From assembly GCA_917880885.1 (NCBI GenBank), contig OU862907.1, forward strand, positions 71,109,072 through 71,173,071: a DNA stretch of 64,000 nucleotides. The letters are read 5' to 3'. The notes beneath the pieces were generated by a model, which saw only the letters and a program-made list of their open reading frames with translations, had not been told where the DNA came from and did no database searches. Below are positions 55,296 through 64,000 of this stretch, piece by piece (position 1 is the stretch's first letter; every line of letters begins with the position of its first letter). The stretch comes from Limnephilus marmoratus (lineage: Eukaryota; Arthropoda; Insecta; Trichoptera; Limnephilidae). Made by a program: the position numbers and the translations under genes.

Positions 55296-55499
55296 TTTTT
55301 TTGTAAAAATATATAAATTTGTAATTACTAGCCCAATATGAATGTTGGTGCTTCCCAAAACTCAAACTTTGCTCAAATAAAATCTTCATATTATTTCGAA
55401 ACCATTTTTATTTTATTTTAAATGCACATTTACAGTTATACATATAACCAATAATTAAAATACATTATAAACTATTGCCTTTAAGTGTATCTAGTACAT

Positions 55500-56080
55500 T
55501 TTATTCTCATGTTCCCTTTGTAACTTCTCCTGCTTACGCGAGTTAACGTTAGCACTGCACTTGCGCACACATACTAGAGAAAAACCTTTATCATGTACCC
55601 TCTGTAAATATTCCTGTTCTTAAACAGGCACTTGTGTACCCATTCTGGAGAAAAACCATATTCATGTCCCTACCGTAGTTATTTATGTTCAGAAAAAATT
55701 CTTTATTAACTCATGCGCTTACCCATACTGGAGAAAAACCTTATTCATATTCTAATTGCAACTATTCCTGTTATCAAATAGGAAATTTAAAACGGCACAT
55801 GCGTACTTATTAAATCTTATTTATGTTCTAAAACAAAATTTTCAAACTTTTCCTTATTCTTAAAGGGTAAATCTAAAACATCACCTGTTTACCCACATAG
55901 GAGAAAACCTTACTTGTGTTCCAACTTTAGTTATTCATTTTCTGTAAACTGAACTTTCATACCTCACATGCTTTCCCATACTGGAGAAAACCTAATTTAT
56001 TTTCCGAATTGAACTATTCGTGTTTGAAAAACATAAACGTGGCATGCTTATTTATATTATAGAAAAACAATTTTTTTTTT
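55500..56080 (+). pseudogene. C2H2 ZF array (Y-type), inverted homologue of 20010-21430
   Basis: Decayed fingers (E-L-T-L-A-L-H-L-R-T-H, K-P-L-S-C-T-L-C-K-Y-S-C-S then stop, later C-N-Y-S-C-Y-Q-I-G-N-L-K-R-H-M-R-T) with many frameshifts. The Penelope-like insert of the other copy is absent near 55906, so this shows the empty site. Not functional. Confidence 0.7.
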
Positions 56081-56625
56081 TATTTTAATAATATGTATTT
56101 ATTTATTATTAGTACCGTAGAAGCGTCCCAACTGCTACCAGCTAGTGAGACTTTGGTATCCCCAATACTTGGTATTTGTTGTGAGGCTTAAGGTTCTGGA
56201 GAGGGAAGAGGAATGCGGGGATGTTCCTGACTACTCAGATTCGGTAACCAAACACGGCTTAAAAAACACGAAGCTATTTCCAGCAAAGTTTCTTTCCGAA
56301 TGGTGGTGTTTCACCAGTGCCATACTGGTGGAATCTTCCTCTCTAGAAAGTGCCGTAAATATACCTTCTATATTTTTGTTTATTTTAAATCAATGAATAT
56401 TGTCATATGTTTTGTATTTACCTATAATGTTCGTTTCTATTGGTTTAAATTTGGTAGACATGTATGGGTACCACCGATTGATTACTATCTTGTAATTCAA
56501 TTTCCCAATAAAGCTGATTTCAAAGTTACCTAGTTTTAGTAAAATACCCCATGATTTAATCCCATAATATTACAATACTCATTCCGCTGACCCAGCTTCC
56601 TAAAAGTATTAAAAGAGCAAACAAT
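56081..56625. other. Repeat flank without a gene
   Basis: 56100-56290 is inverted homologous to 19880-20010. The rest is AT-rich with no coding signal. Confidence 0.45.
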
Positions 56626-57290
56626 CAATTTGGGAGGCGGGTATGGGTACAATAACTTTCATTTTACATCATAATTTAATAATGTCGGCTTCACGGGGTG
56701 GCTCCATCTTATTGCACAAAATTCAATAAGATGAACTTAAATAAATAAATACAATACATAGGTTTGGATGAAATAAATGAAGGCGGTAATAAAAAACAGT
56801 AATAAGTAATGCATTTTTAATCAGTTTTTACGTGTACATGCTTCAATATGGAGGTACCGCCATCCCGGGAACTTACTACATTTATTGGATAACCAACACC
56901 TCTGCATTGGTCGCCCCAAGTGGTTCGCTACGTTTGGTGATTTCATGAGGTCATGGGGTCAGATTTTTCCAGATCTTGGCGGCAGATGCGTCTGCTCACC
57001 AAATGCGGCAGGCCGAGAGTCTTTGAGGGAGATCTTTTGAACTCTCCAGCAAGACTCAGTAGGATTTGCACCGCATTGGAAGGAATGAATTCATTCGTCC
57101 GTCACTACTGGACAAACTGATCCAGATACCTACCCACCCCTCATACCTCATACCTTTTTCCTATTCAGAACTTTTTCTCCTACCTTTCCCTAACACACCC
57201 TCCAGACAGCATCATAAAAAATGACATAGGCCCTGAGGGGAATTATTTTTCTCTGCGCCTCCTGTGTGGAGCTAATGTAAAAACAAATAA
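56626..57290 (+). repeat. S-family repeat with LINE-H-type 3' tail, copy 8
   Basis: Starts CAATTTGGGAGGCGGGTATG. It is interrupted at GGTAC by an unrelated insert of about 200 bp (GGTAC repeated at both edges), resumes at 56854, and ends with the hairpin CCCTGAGGGGAATTATTTTT... and GTGTGGAGCTAATGTAAAAA. Confidence 0.7.
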
Positions 57291-57615
57291 AGGCGTCATT
57301 TTAGATCCCCAAACCGGTCAAAGATTTACTTCTAGATGAAATTATTAAACAAAATATCCCACTTCCCTCGATAGGTAAAATCGTTGCAAAAATCATGGTC
57401 GCTAGACTATACTAAAAACAACTCAACCCGACACCAGCTTCTTCGTATAGTCACACACAAAACGCACGGCTTTCACCCACATCCACTCCACAATGGTCTT
57501 ACTTGACATCATAAAATCCTTCGACATGGGTTGGCACGAAGCCCTAATCTACACAGTGTGCGAACTCGGTTTCGATCCTTTTTTGTACAATACGTACCCT
57601 GCTTCCCACGCACCT
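57290..57615 (+). pseudogene. LINE-H RT fragment, inverted homologue of 19490-19260
   Basis: Reads V-L-L-D-I-I-K-S-F-D-M-G-W-H-E-A-L-I (57493 onwards), the RT motif around the first catalytic Asp, then is cut at CTTTACA by the next element. In the other copy the sequence continues unbroken at this point. Confidence 0.7.
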
Positions 57616-57622
57616 TTACATA

Positions 57623-60359
57623 AGGCGGCCAACCGTCCCGCATTCTGCGGGACCGTCCCGCATTGGCAGTTGTAGTCCCGCATTGCAATATTTACAAAAA
57701 TAGTCCCGCAAATCGTCTAAAGCGTCCCGCATGTCCCGCATTCCTATATATTTTTTTAAATACTGTCTATGGTAGACAAATAAACTTTTTCTATCTTTAG
57801 TCTATTTAAGCCATTTGGTCAAGTTCAAGACAAAATTTGTCCCTGGAAAAGGCCCAAAGATATCGATCTAGGGATTGGTTAATTTACGTTACAAGCAAGA
57901 GTCAAAGAGCGCCAGTATAGTAGTAGGGATTGAGTGTTTTTGTTTACGAATTAGTGCACGCCGTGACATGTAATATTAATAACCCAAATTTATCATTCAA
58001 ATCAAATCAAATAATTTCTTGGACATGCCGATCGCGAAAAAGCGGTGTTGTAAGTTCAGTGAAGAATTGCAAAAAGAATTTCCTTTTTGGCAAAAGTGTT
58101 AACATTAATTTCTGAATGTAGTTTCAATTCGCCGCATACAGATTTAATTTAAACCAGTTTTGTGTCCAGAATGTAAAATTCTAGTTGGAATCCTCTGCTG
58201 ACATATTTCGAAGGAAAATATTCTCTTATTCGAAGTGCATTTATAAAATTCAAGTTGCAGACTATGTAAGTGCCGCCAGAATCAAAGAGAAACCTTTTGA
58301 TGTTCTGAGTGTAGTTTAATTCGCCGCATACAGATTTAATTTAAACCACCTTTGTGTTCAGAATATAACGATACAGTAAATAAAAAATTGCAGATTCATC
58401 CTGTACCAACTGAAGCTTTACATTTAGGTTGCAAGTTCAGAACGTAAAATTTCGTCTGCTGACATATTTCAAAGAAAAATATTCTCTTATTCAAAGTGCA
58501 GTGGAGGCGATCCACCTCTTACCCGCCCTGGTATAAGTAACTGTTGGTTACTCCTTCAAGGCTCTCGCAAGATTCCAATTTTTTTTGTAAAAAGAAGCTA
58601 CATTTATTTATTTTGAACGAATCTAGACCTCCAGTGTCCTTGCATACGTTGTTAGTAAGCAGTATGCAAGTGCTTAACAGGCAAAACAAAATGCAAAAAA
58701 TAGGTTAGTAAGACAAAGATAAATTAAAAAGGCCAAAAGAAAAACTCATTCATGAGGCTACATGAGGCGGCATTGCAAATATTCAAAGTGCAGTGGAGGT
58801 AATCCACCTCTTACCCGCCCTGGTATAAGTAACTGATGGTTACTCCTTCAAGGCTCTCGCAAGATTCTAATTTTTTTGATTAAACGAAGCTACATTTATT
58901 TATTTTGAACGAATCTAGACCTCCAGTGTCCATGCATACGTTGTTAGTAAGCAGTATGCAAGTGCTTAACAGGATAAACAAAATGCATGAAATAGGTTAG
59001 TAAGACAAAGATAAATTAAACAGGGCAAAAGAAAAACTCATTCATGAGACTCCATGACGCGGAATTGCATCTGTAAAAAAACCTGCAAGCACCTGTATAA
59101 AATAGAGAACATAAGAAATACAATAAATCTCAAATCAATTGGCAAGTACCAACAAAAAATGTGAATGGCTTTCGGTCTGACCATAAACTACACTTAGCTT
59201 CCGTGTCCCTTAGCCAACCACTCAGTGAAGCCTCAAAGAATTTTAACTGAATATTTGGGGTAAAATACCCGAAGACTAAAAGAAAATTCAGCGTTGGGTA
59301 GTCAGAGGCAGGACAAAGGACAGTCAAGGTCGTCTGATCAAACCTTAAAAATAAATATTCAAAGTGCAATAATAAAATTCTAGGTACCGACTATGTATGT
59401 GCTACCAGAATCAAAGAGAAACCATTTTCATGTTCTGAGTGTAGTTTTAATTCGCTGCATACATATTTAATGTAAACCAGTTATGTGTTCAGAATGTGAA
59501 ATTCCAGTTGGATTTGTCTGCTGACATATTTGGAAGGAATTTTTTTTTTACATGAGCCCCACGCAGGAGGCCTTGAGGAAAATAATTTCCATAAGGCCCT
59601 ATGTCATCTTTTTGGAGGGGATGCTGTGTGGAGGGTTTTTTTAAGGAAAAGTGAGAGAGGAGAGATCTGGGAAGGAAAGGGGTTTAAAGGGTGGGTAGAA
59701 ATCTGGGATTCAGTGTATCCTGGTCATCCGCCTCTAAGACCTAGACAAATTTCACCCCATGAACCCGGGCACCCCTGCTAAATCACCAAACGTAGCGAAC
59801 TACTTGGGGTGACCTATGGCAGAAGTGTTCATAATCCAATAAAGGTTCCCCGGGCGGCGGTACCTATTTCCGCCTCCCAAATTGAAATTATTCTCTTATT
59901 CGAAGTGCAGTTATAAAATTCTAGTTGTAGACGTAAGTGCTGCCTGAATCGAAGAGAAACCATTTTAATATTCTGAGTGTAGTTTTAATTCGCCTTAGTT
60001 TTAATTTTAATTTAGTTTTTATTTAAACCACCTTTGTATTCACAATGTAAAATTTCTGCTGTGGATTCATCTGCTGACGCATTTAGAAGGAAAACATAAA
60101 AAACATTCTCTTATTCTAAGTGCATTGTAGGTTATCCACCACACACCCGCCTTAGTATAAGTCACAGATAGTTACTCCTTCAGTTAAAAGATGACTCATT
60201 TTTTTTAATAAAACGACTCTACATTTAAATGCAGGAAGCTAGACCTATTCTAAGTGCAGGTATAAAATTCTAGTTGAAAAATAAAGGATTCCCCCCCCCC
60301 CCTCCCCCACGGCTGACACCCCACTGTCCCGCATTGATATTTCATAAAGTTGGCCGCCT
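57623..60359. mobile_element. TIR element (AGGCGGCCAAC) carrying a decayed ZF array
   Basis: AGGCGGCCAAC and GTTGGCCGCCT are the inverted ends, flanked by TA (57621-57622, 60360-60361). TCCCGCATT motifs recur inside both ends. At 58026 an ATG opens M-P-I-A-K-K-R-C-C-K-F-S-E-E-L-Q then E-F-P-F, like the start of some hAT-type transposases, but it stops soon. From 58140 to 60260 degenerate fingers (K-P-F-x-C-S-E-C-S-F-N-S and S-Y-S-K-C) and a repeated 300-bp unit with TGGTATAAGTAACTG blocks recur. An S-family repeat is nested at 59541-59879. Confidence 0.55.
59541..59879 (-). repeat. S-family repeat, complete copy 9
   Basis: A complete minus-strand unit of about 340 bp. Poly-T/TTACATGAGCCCCACGCAGG with hairpin at the left; CGGTACCTATTTCCGCCTCC at the right. 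It defines the family's ends. Confidence 0.7.
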
Positions 60360-60756
60360 TAGACGAGTAACCACCTGTCCAGAGTATCTCAAGTAAGGCG
60401 AGGTTATCTGGTGAAACAGGTAATGTGGTGATATAGTAGAATTTTGTAATTATTAAATTTACCACGCAGTACATAGATCTGAAATTAGAATCGTAGATGG
60501 AAAACAGACCCGTGAACCATAAAAAATCATGATATAATAATAATATGTGCGTAAAGAAAATGAAGATAATGTTGGTAGTTCTTAGTCGAAGTTAAAAGCG
60601 ACCGAATTTATATGCGTTCCGTAGCTCAATCGGTAGAGCTCTTGCCATGTCGTCGCTTTAGTTCGTTTAACTCCAACAGACCAAAACGTAAATCGTGAGA
60701 AACAGCGCTTTAAAGTTTTTTTTACGAAAAAGGCATATAAAATAAAATTAGCTAAG
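60360..60756. other. Gap with a tRNA-like fragment
   Basis: No coding gene. Only a tRNA-like D-arm at 60616-60645 stands out. Confidence 0.45.
60616..60680 (+). other. tRNA-like relic (possible tRNA-derived SINE head)
   Basis: CGTAGCTCAATCGGTAGAGC is a good D-arm/A-box, but the acceptor stem does not pair and the TTCG loop region (TAGTTCGTTTAACTC) is degenerate. Confidence 0.35.
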
Positions 60757-63136
60757 GGGCCGTTCAAGTATTACGTAACGCACTTGGGGGGGGAGGGGGG
60801 GTCTGGTGAAACGTTACGGCGCGTTACGGGGAGGGGGGGGGGGGGGGGTTCGAAGGACGCGTTACGTAACATGTTTTTCTTTATTTAAATAAAAAACTAA
60901 GGAATTGAAATCTTCCAAGTTCGCAAGCCTTTTAGTTTATGTTGTACGGGGAATTCCTCGACTGTATTGTGCATCATTTTTATTTTATTTTCGTTGTCAG
61001 TATTCATTAGTGTTTTAAACACGAAATACGCATAAACACAATTTGCTGTAGTCAGTGTTGTTAATGTGAGTTTTTAGGAATTATAATGTCCTCCAAACCA
61101 GGAGATTTACTTCATCAGGTTATTGGCCTATAAAGGTTCTCATGCTGACTTGCCAGCGCAGCGCAACCAAAAAATGCCAGCAAAATTCGGAAGACAGCAA
61201 AAGAAAAATTAAAAAATGAAAAATTATGCAACATATGAATGATGTTATATGAGAGTTTTTAGTAAGAATAACGCTTTTTAGTTATTACACACAGGTTAGT
61301 TTACTGCTAAAATATAATAATATTACCTAAAGCTAGGTTTCGTAGTACATGCATAATTACACTCAGAACATGAAAAAGGTTTTCTTCACTTTGAATCGTT
61401 CTGTGGATTTTTTAATCTCCCTTTCGAGAACTTGAAAAACCACGCTGGGACAAAAAATAGTTTTGTCTGCTAAAGGTAAGCATGTGATTTTTCGTGCCTC
61501 TTTGTAGAACACGAATAGTTGCAGTAGAGACATGTAAGTGGTTTTGTAGCACTGTGAGTCAGCAAATGATTTCTAAGAAGTTCTTTTGTACAACATGAAT
61601 AATTGCAGTCGGGACACGAAAAAGGTTTTGGTCCAGTGTGGGTAAACATGTGAATTTTTAGATACCGTTTTGTAGCGCCTGAATATTCGCACTCGGGACA
61701 AGTAAACGGTTTTTCATCACTGTGAATTAGCAAGTGCCGTTTTAGTTTTTTTTCGAGAAGAAGAATAGTTGCAGTCGGCATGAAATGGGTTTTTCATCAC
61801 TGTGAGTAAACATGTGATTTTTTTATTTCTCTGAATAGTTACAGTCGGAACATGAAAAATGCTTTTTGCACAATGAGTAGAGTCAGCAAGTGAATTCTTG
61901 GATATCCTTTTTAAGAACACAAATAGTTACAGTCAGGACATGTAAAAGGTTTTCTCTTCTGTAAATCGCTCGGTGGATTTATAAATTGTCCTTTTGAGAA
62001 CTTGTATAACTGCATTCTGGACAGGAAAATGGTTTTTGTCCACTGTGCGTTAACATGTGATTTTTGGTGACTCTTTGTAGAACATGAATAGTGCAGTAGA
62101 AACATGTTAAAGGTTTTGTATCACTTTGAGTAAGCAAATGATTTCTAAGAAGTTCCTTTGCACTACATGAATAATTGCAGTCGGGACATGAAAAAGGTTT
62201 TTGTCCAGTGTGGTTCAACACGTGAACTTTTGGATATCGTTGTGTAGCACATGAATAGTCGCAATCGGGACAAGAAAAAGGTTTTTCGTCACTGTGAGTT
62301 ACCAAATGCCGTTTTCGTTATTTTTTTTCGAGAAGTAGAATAGTTGCAGTCAGGACATGAAATGGATTTTTCTCCACTGTGGGTAAACACAGGTAATTTT
62401 TAGATTTCTCTTCGTAGTACATGAATAGTTGCAGTCGGAACATGAAAACGGTTTTTCTACACCCTGAGTCAGCAAGTGACTTCTTAGATATCTCTTTAGA
62501 GAACACGAATAGTTGCAGTCAGGACATGAAAATGGTTTATATCTTCTGTGAATCATACCTACTGTTGATTTTTAAATCTTCCCATTGAGAACTTGTATAA
62601 CTGCATTCGGGCCGTGGAAAGGGTTTAACTCCACTATGAGTCAGCTTGTGAATCATAGTGGAGTAAAGTATTGCTCCACAGCGAAAACTTAGGGAAATTA
62701 CTTTCCTCAGGGCCTCCTCACTAAAGCTAATGTAAAAGAAAGTATGTGTTGTAAAACCATGTAGGTTTATTCTAGGTAAGACAGTGTTTAATTGTGGAGA
62801 TCTGGAAGGAATACAAGGCCGATAAAAATAATAATATTCTCAATTTTTTTCATAAATGACAATATGAATAAATAAAATGTATATAATGTATGGCGAGTAA
62901 GAAATCTCTTGTTTTATTTATTACCCCAAACGCGATAAAATCAAGAAAAAGGGTATTTAAGCGACATTTCACTACGTTGCGCAACTTAATTGTGACTTTC
63001 AGGTAAAAATTTTGTTACTTGGGTGTTACGTAACGCTTAGGGGGGGGGGGGGGGGTTGAACAGGAAATTGTTACGGCACGTTACATGGGGGGGAGGGGGG
63101 GTCAAAAATTGCGTTACATAATACTTGAACGCTCCA
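60757..63136. mobile_element. Long-TIR element carrying a ZF array
   Basis: CCGTTCAAGTATTACGTAAC at the left (60760) is inverted at the right (ATAATACTTGAACG, 63118-63132). Each terminus of about 115 bp holds GTTACGTAAC, a GTTACGGCxCGTTAC centre and pure G runs of 9-16. Between them lie a minus-strand ZF array, a LINE-H-type hairpin tail (62690-62750) and flanks. Part of the same assembly occurs inverted at 14450-15770. No transposase was seen. Confidence 0.55.
61345..62600 (-). pseudogene. C2H2 ZF array inside the long-TIR element
   Basis: About 14 fingers on the minus strand, e.g. C-S-A-K-E-L-L-R-N-H-L-L-T, C-A-T-Q-R-Y-P-K-V-H with S-D-E-K-P-F and T-G-Q-K-P-F linkers. At least four frames are used (62556-62350, 62305-61979, 61781-61470 and others). 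It also looks internally duplicated (62305-62040 against 61710-61470). Decayed passenger sequence homologous to 14940-15762. Confidence 0.75.
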
Positions 63137-63689
63137 AAATTGTAAGTCTACTATAATGTTTTAAAGTATTACAAATTGTTTTTTTTAAGTAAAATATGTT
63201 CTAAATGTATAAAATTACGCAGAAAACACGTTTTTAATTTGGATGTTGGCCAAAGTGACGAATTCTTGTTTGCGAAAGTTGGATATTGGACAAAGGACAC
63301 TGGATGTTAGACAAGAGCGCGTACTCTTGCGTGAAGTTACTTTATCTAACGTGCTTGGTATTACAGGGAGATCGGAAAGCATTTCAATTCATTGAACTTT
63401 GATAGGTACTTATGGGTTTAGCTTATGTGTCCGATGTTTTCGCGGTGAGACCTAAATATTCGGGTGTGATTTTTAAATAGTTTCTTATACATTCGACAAT
63501 TTTTTAGAAATAATTTGTTTCTTGGTTGGGAAACAAGTTTCAAGAGTAAGTTTTTGTAAAATAATAACATCGTAAAATCATCAATGAAAACGTACGTTTT
63601 CAGACAATTATACTTATTAAATAATGTTTTAGGCGTGTTTTATTTTTGGCTGCTAGTCATCAGATAGGTCCTACGTTTATTAGTTATTA
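63137..63689. other. AT-rich gap, no gene
   Basis: No open frame or recognised repeat. A GGATGTT(G/A)GxCAAAG-like phrase repeats at 63240-63310. Confidence 0.4.
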
Positions 63690-64000
63690 TTTGAGAGGCG
63701 GGTATTGGTACCGCCGCTCCGGGAACCGGAACTGGAACGGGAACTGGATAACCAACACCTCTGCCATAGGTCACCCCAGGTGGTTCGCTACGTTTGGTGA
63801 CTTAGCAGGGGTGGCCGGGTTCGTGGTGTGAGTTTTGTCTGGATCCTGGCGACGGATGCGTCTGCCCACCAACTTCGTGGCAGGCCGGATCGGGAAAGAC
63901 TGGTTGAGGAAGATCTGTAGACCTCTCCAGCAGGACTCTCGGAACATCGCTTTACCCGCAGTGGGGAGGGATTGATTCATATGTGCATCATCCTTGACAC
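63690..64000 (+). repeat. S-family repeat, copy 10, running off the window
   Basis: GAGAGGCGGGTATTGGTACC GCCGCTCCGG, then GGATAACCAACACCTCTGCC, GGTTCGCTACGTTTGGTGAC and CTCTCCAGCAGGACTCTCGG. It is the least degraded 5' part of the family; the 3' tail is beyond the edge. Confidence 0.7.

Noticed and set aside
60616..60680. Functional tRNA gene
   Set aside because: Only the D-arm is good; the acceptor stem does not pair and the T-loop is degraded.
14450..63120. One single 50-kb palindrome centred near 38 kb
   Set aside because: Some paired blocks are inverted, but the LINE-C blocks at 22.5 and 52 kb are in direct orientation and the intervening sequences are unrelated.

Overview
This window looks like insect nuclear DNA. 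It is AT-rich and intron-containing, and it holds errantivirus/gypsy, Penelope-like, jockey/CR1-type, piggyBac-like, pogo-like and hAT-like elements plus a Helitron-type 5' end. I cannot name the species or order. Almost nothing is single-copy host sequence. It is a dense nest of transposable elements around a family of C2H2 zinc-finger (ZF) genes and gene fragments. No CRISPR, rRNA or convincing tRNA gene was seen.

Layout. 1-3.3 kb: 3' part of a decayed errantivirus-like element (gag, deleted pol, env remnant, LTR). 3.7-9.2 kb: ZF locus 1 (+), with an intron MITE, a nonsense codon and a 2.9-kb TE nest splitting the finger array. 9.2-11.7 kb: LINE and short-repeat fragments. 11.8-18.6 kb: a long LINE (-) broken by a GC-rich foldback MITE and by a hAT-type element with an 8-bp target duplication, which itself carries ZF sequence. 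18.8-25 kb: LINE, Penelope-like and ZF fragments. 24.7-31.3 kb: ZF locus 2 (-), the best host gene candidate. It has three phase-compatible exons, about 25 fingers, a very recent 840-bp internal tandem duplication, and intron 1 filled by a LINE. 32.6-41.0 kb: a full-length, very young Ty3/gypsy element (-) with 647-bp LTRs differing at one base, ACTT target duplications, and a classic A AAA AAC slip site at the gag stop. 42-43.1 kb: a CG-rich foldback element. 45.2-51.3 kb: a TTAA-flanked THAP-domain element containing a piggyBac-like element (itself hit by a LINE) and a pogo-like element. 51.9-64 kb: LINE, Penelope-like and ZF blocks, several being inverted copies of blocks at 9-24 kb, and two TIR-bounded elements carrying decayed ZF arrays.

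Biology. The main theme is the ZF family. Its N-terminal exons are symmetric phase-1 modules, each holding two psi-K-x-E (SUMO-acceptor-like) motifs, followed by near-identical 28-residue fingers in which a Cys replaces the usual core aromatic. Related arrays also lie inside TIR-bounded elements, which suggests the arrays are spread by, and coevolve with, the mobile DNA around them. The Penelope-like copies carry a hammerhead-ribozyme-like core.
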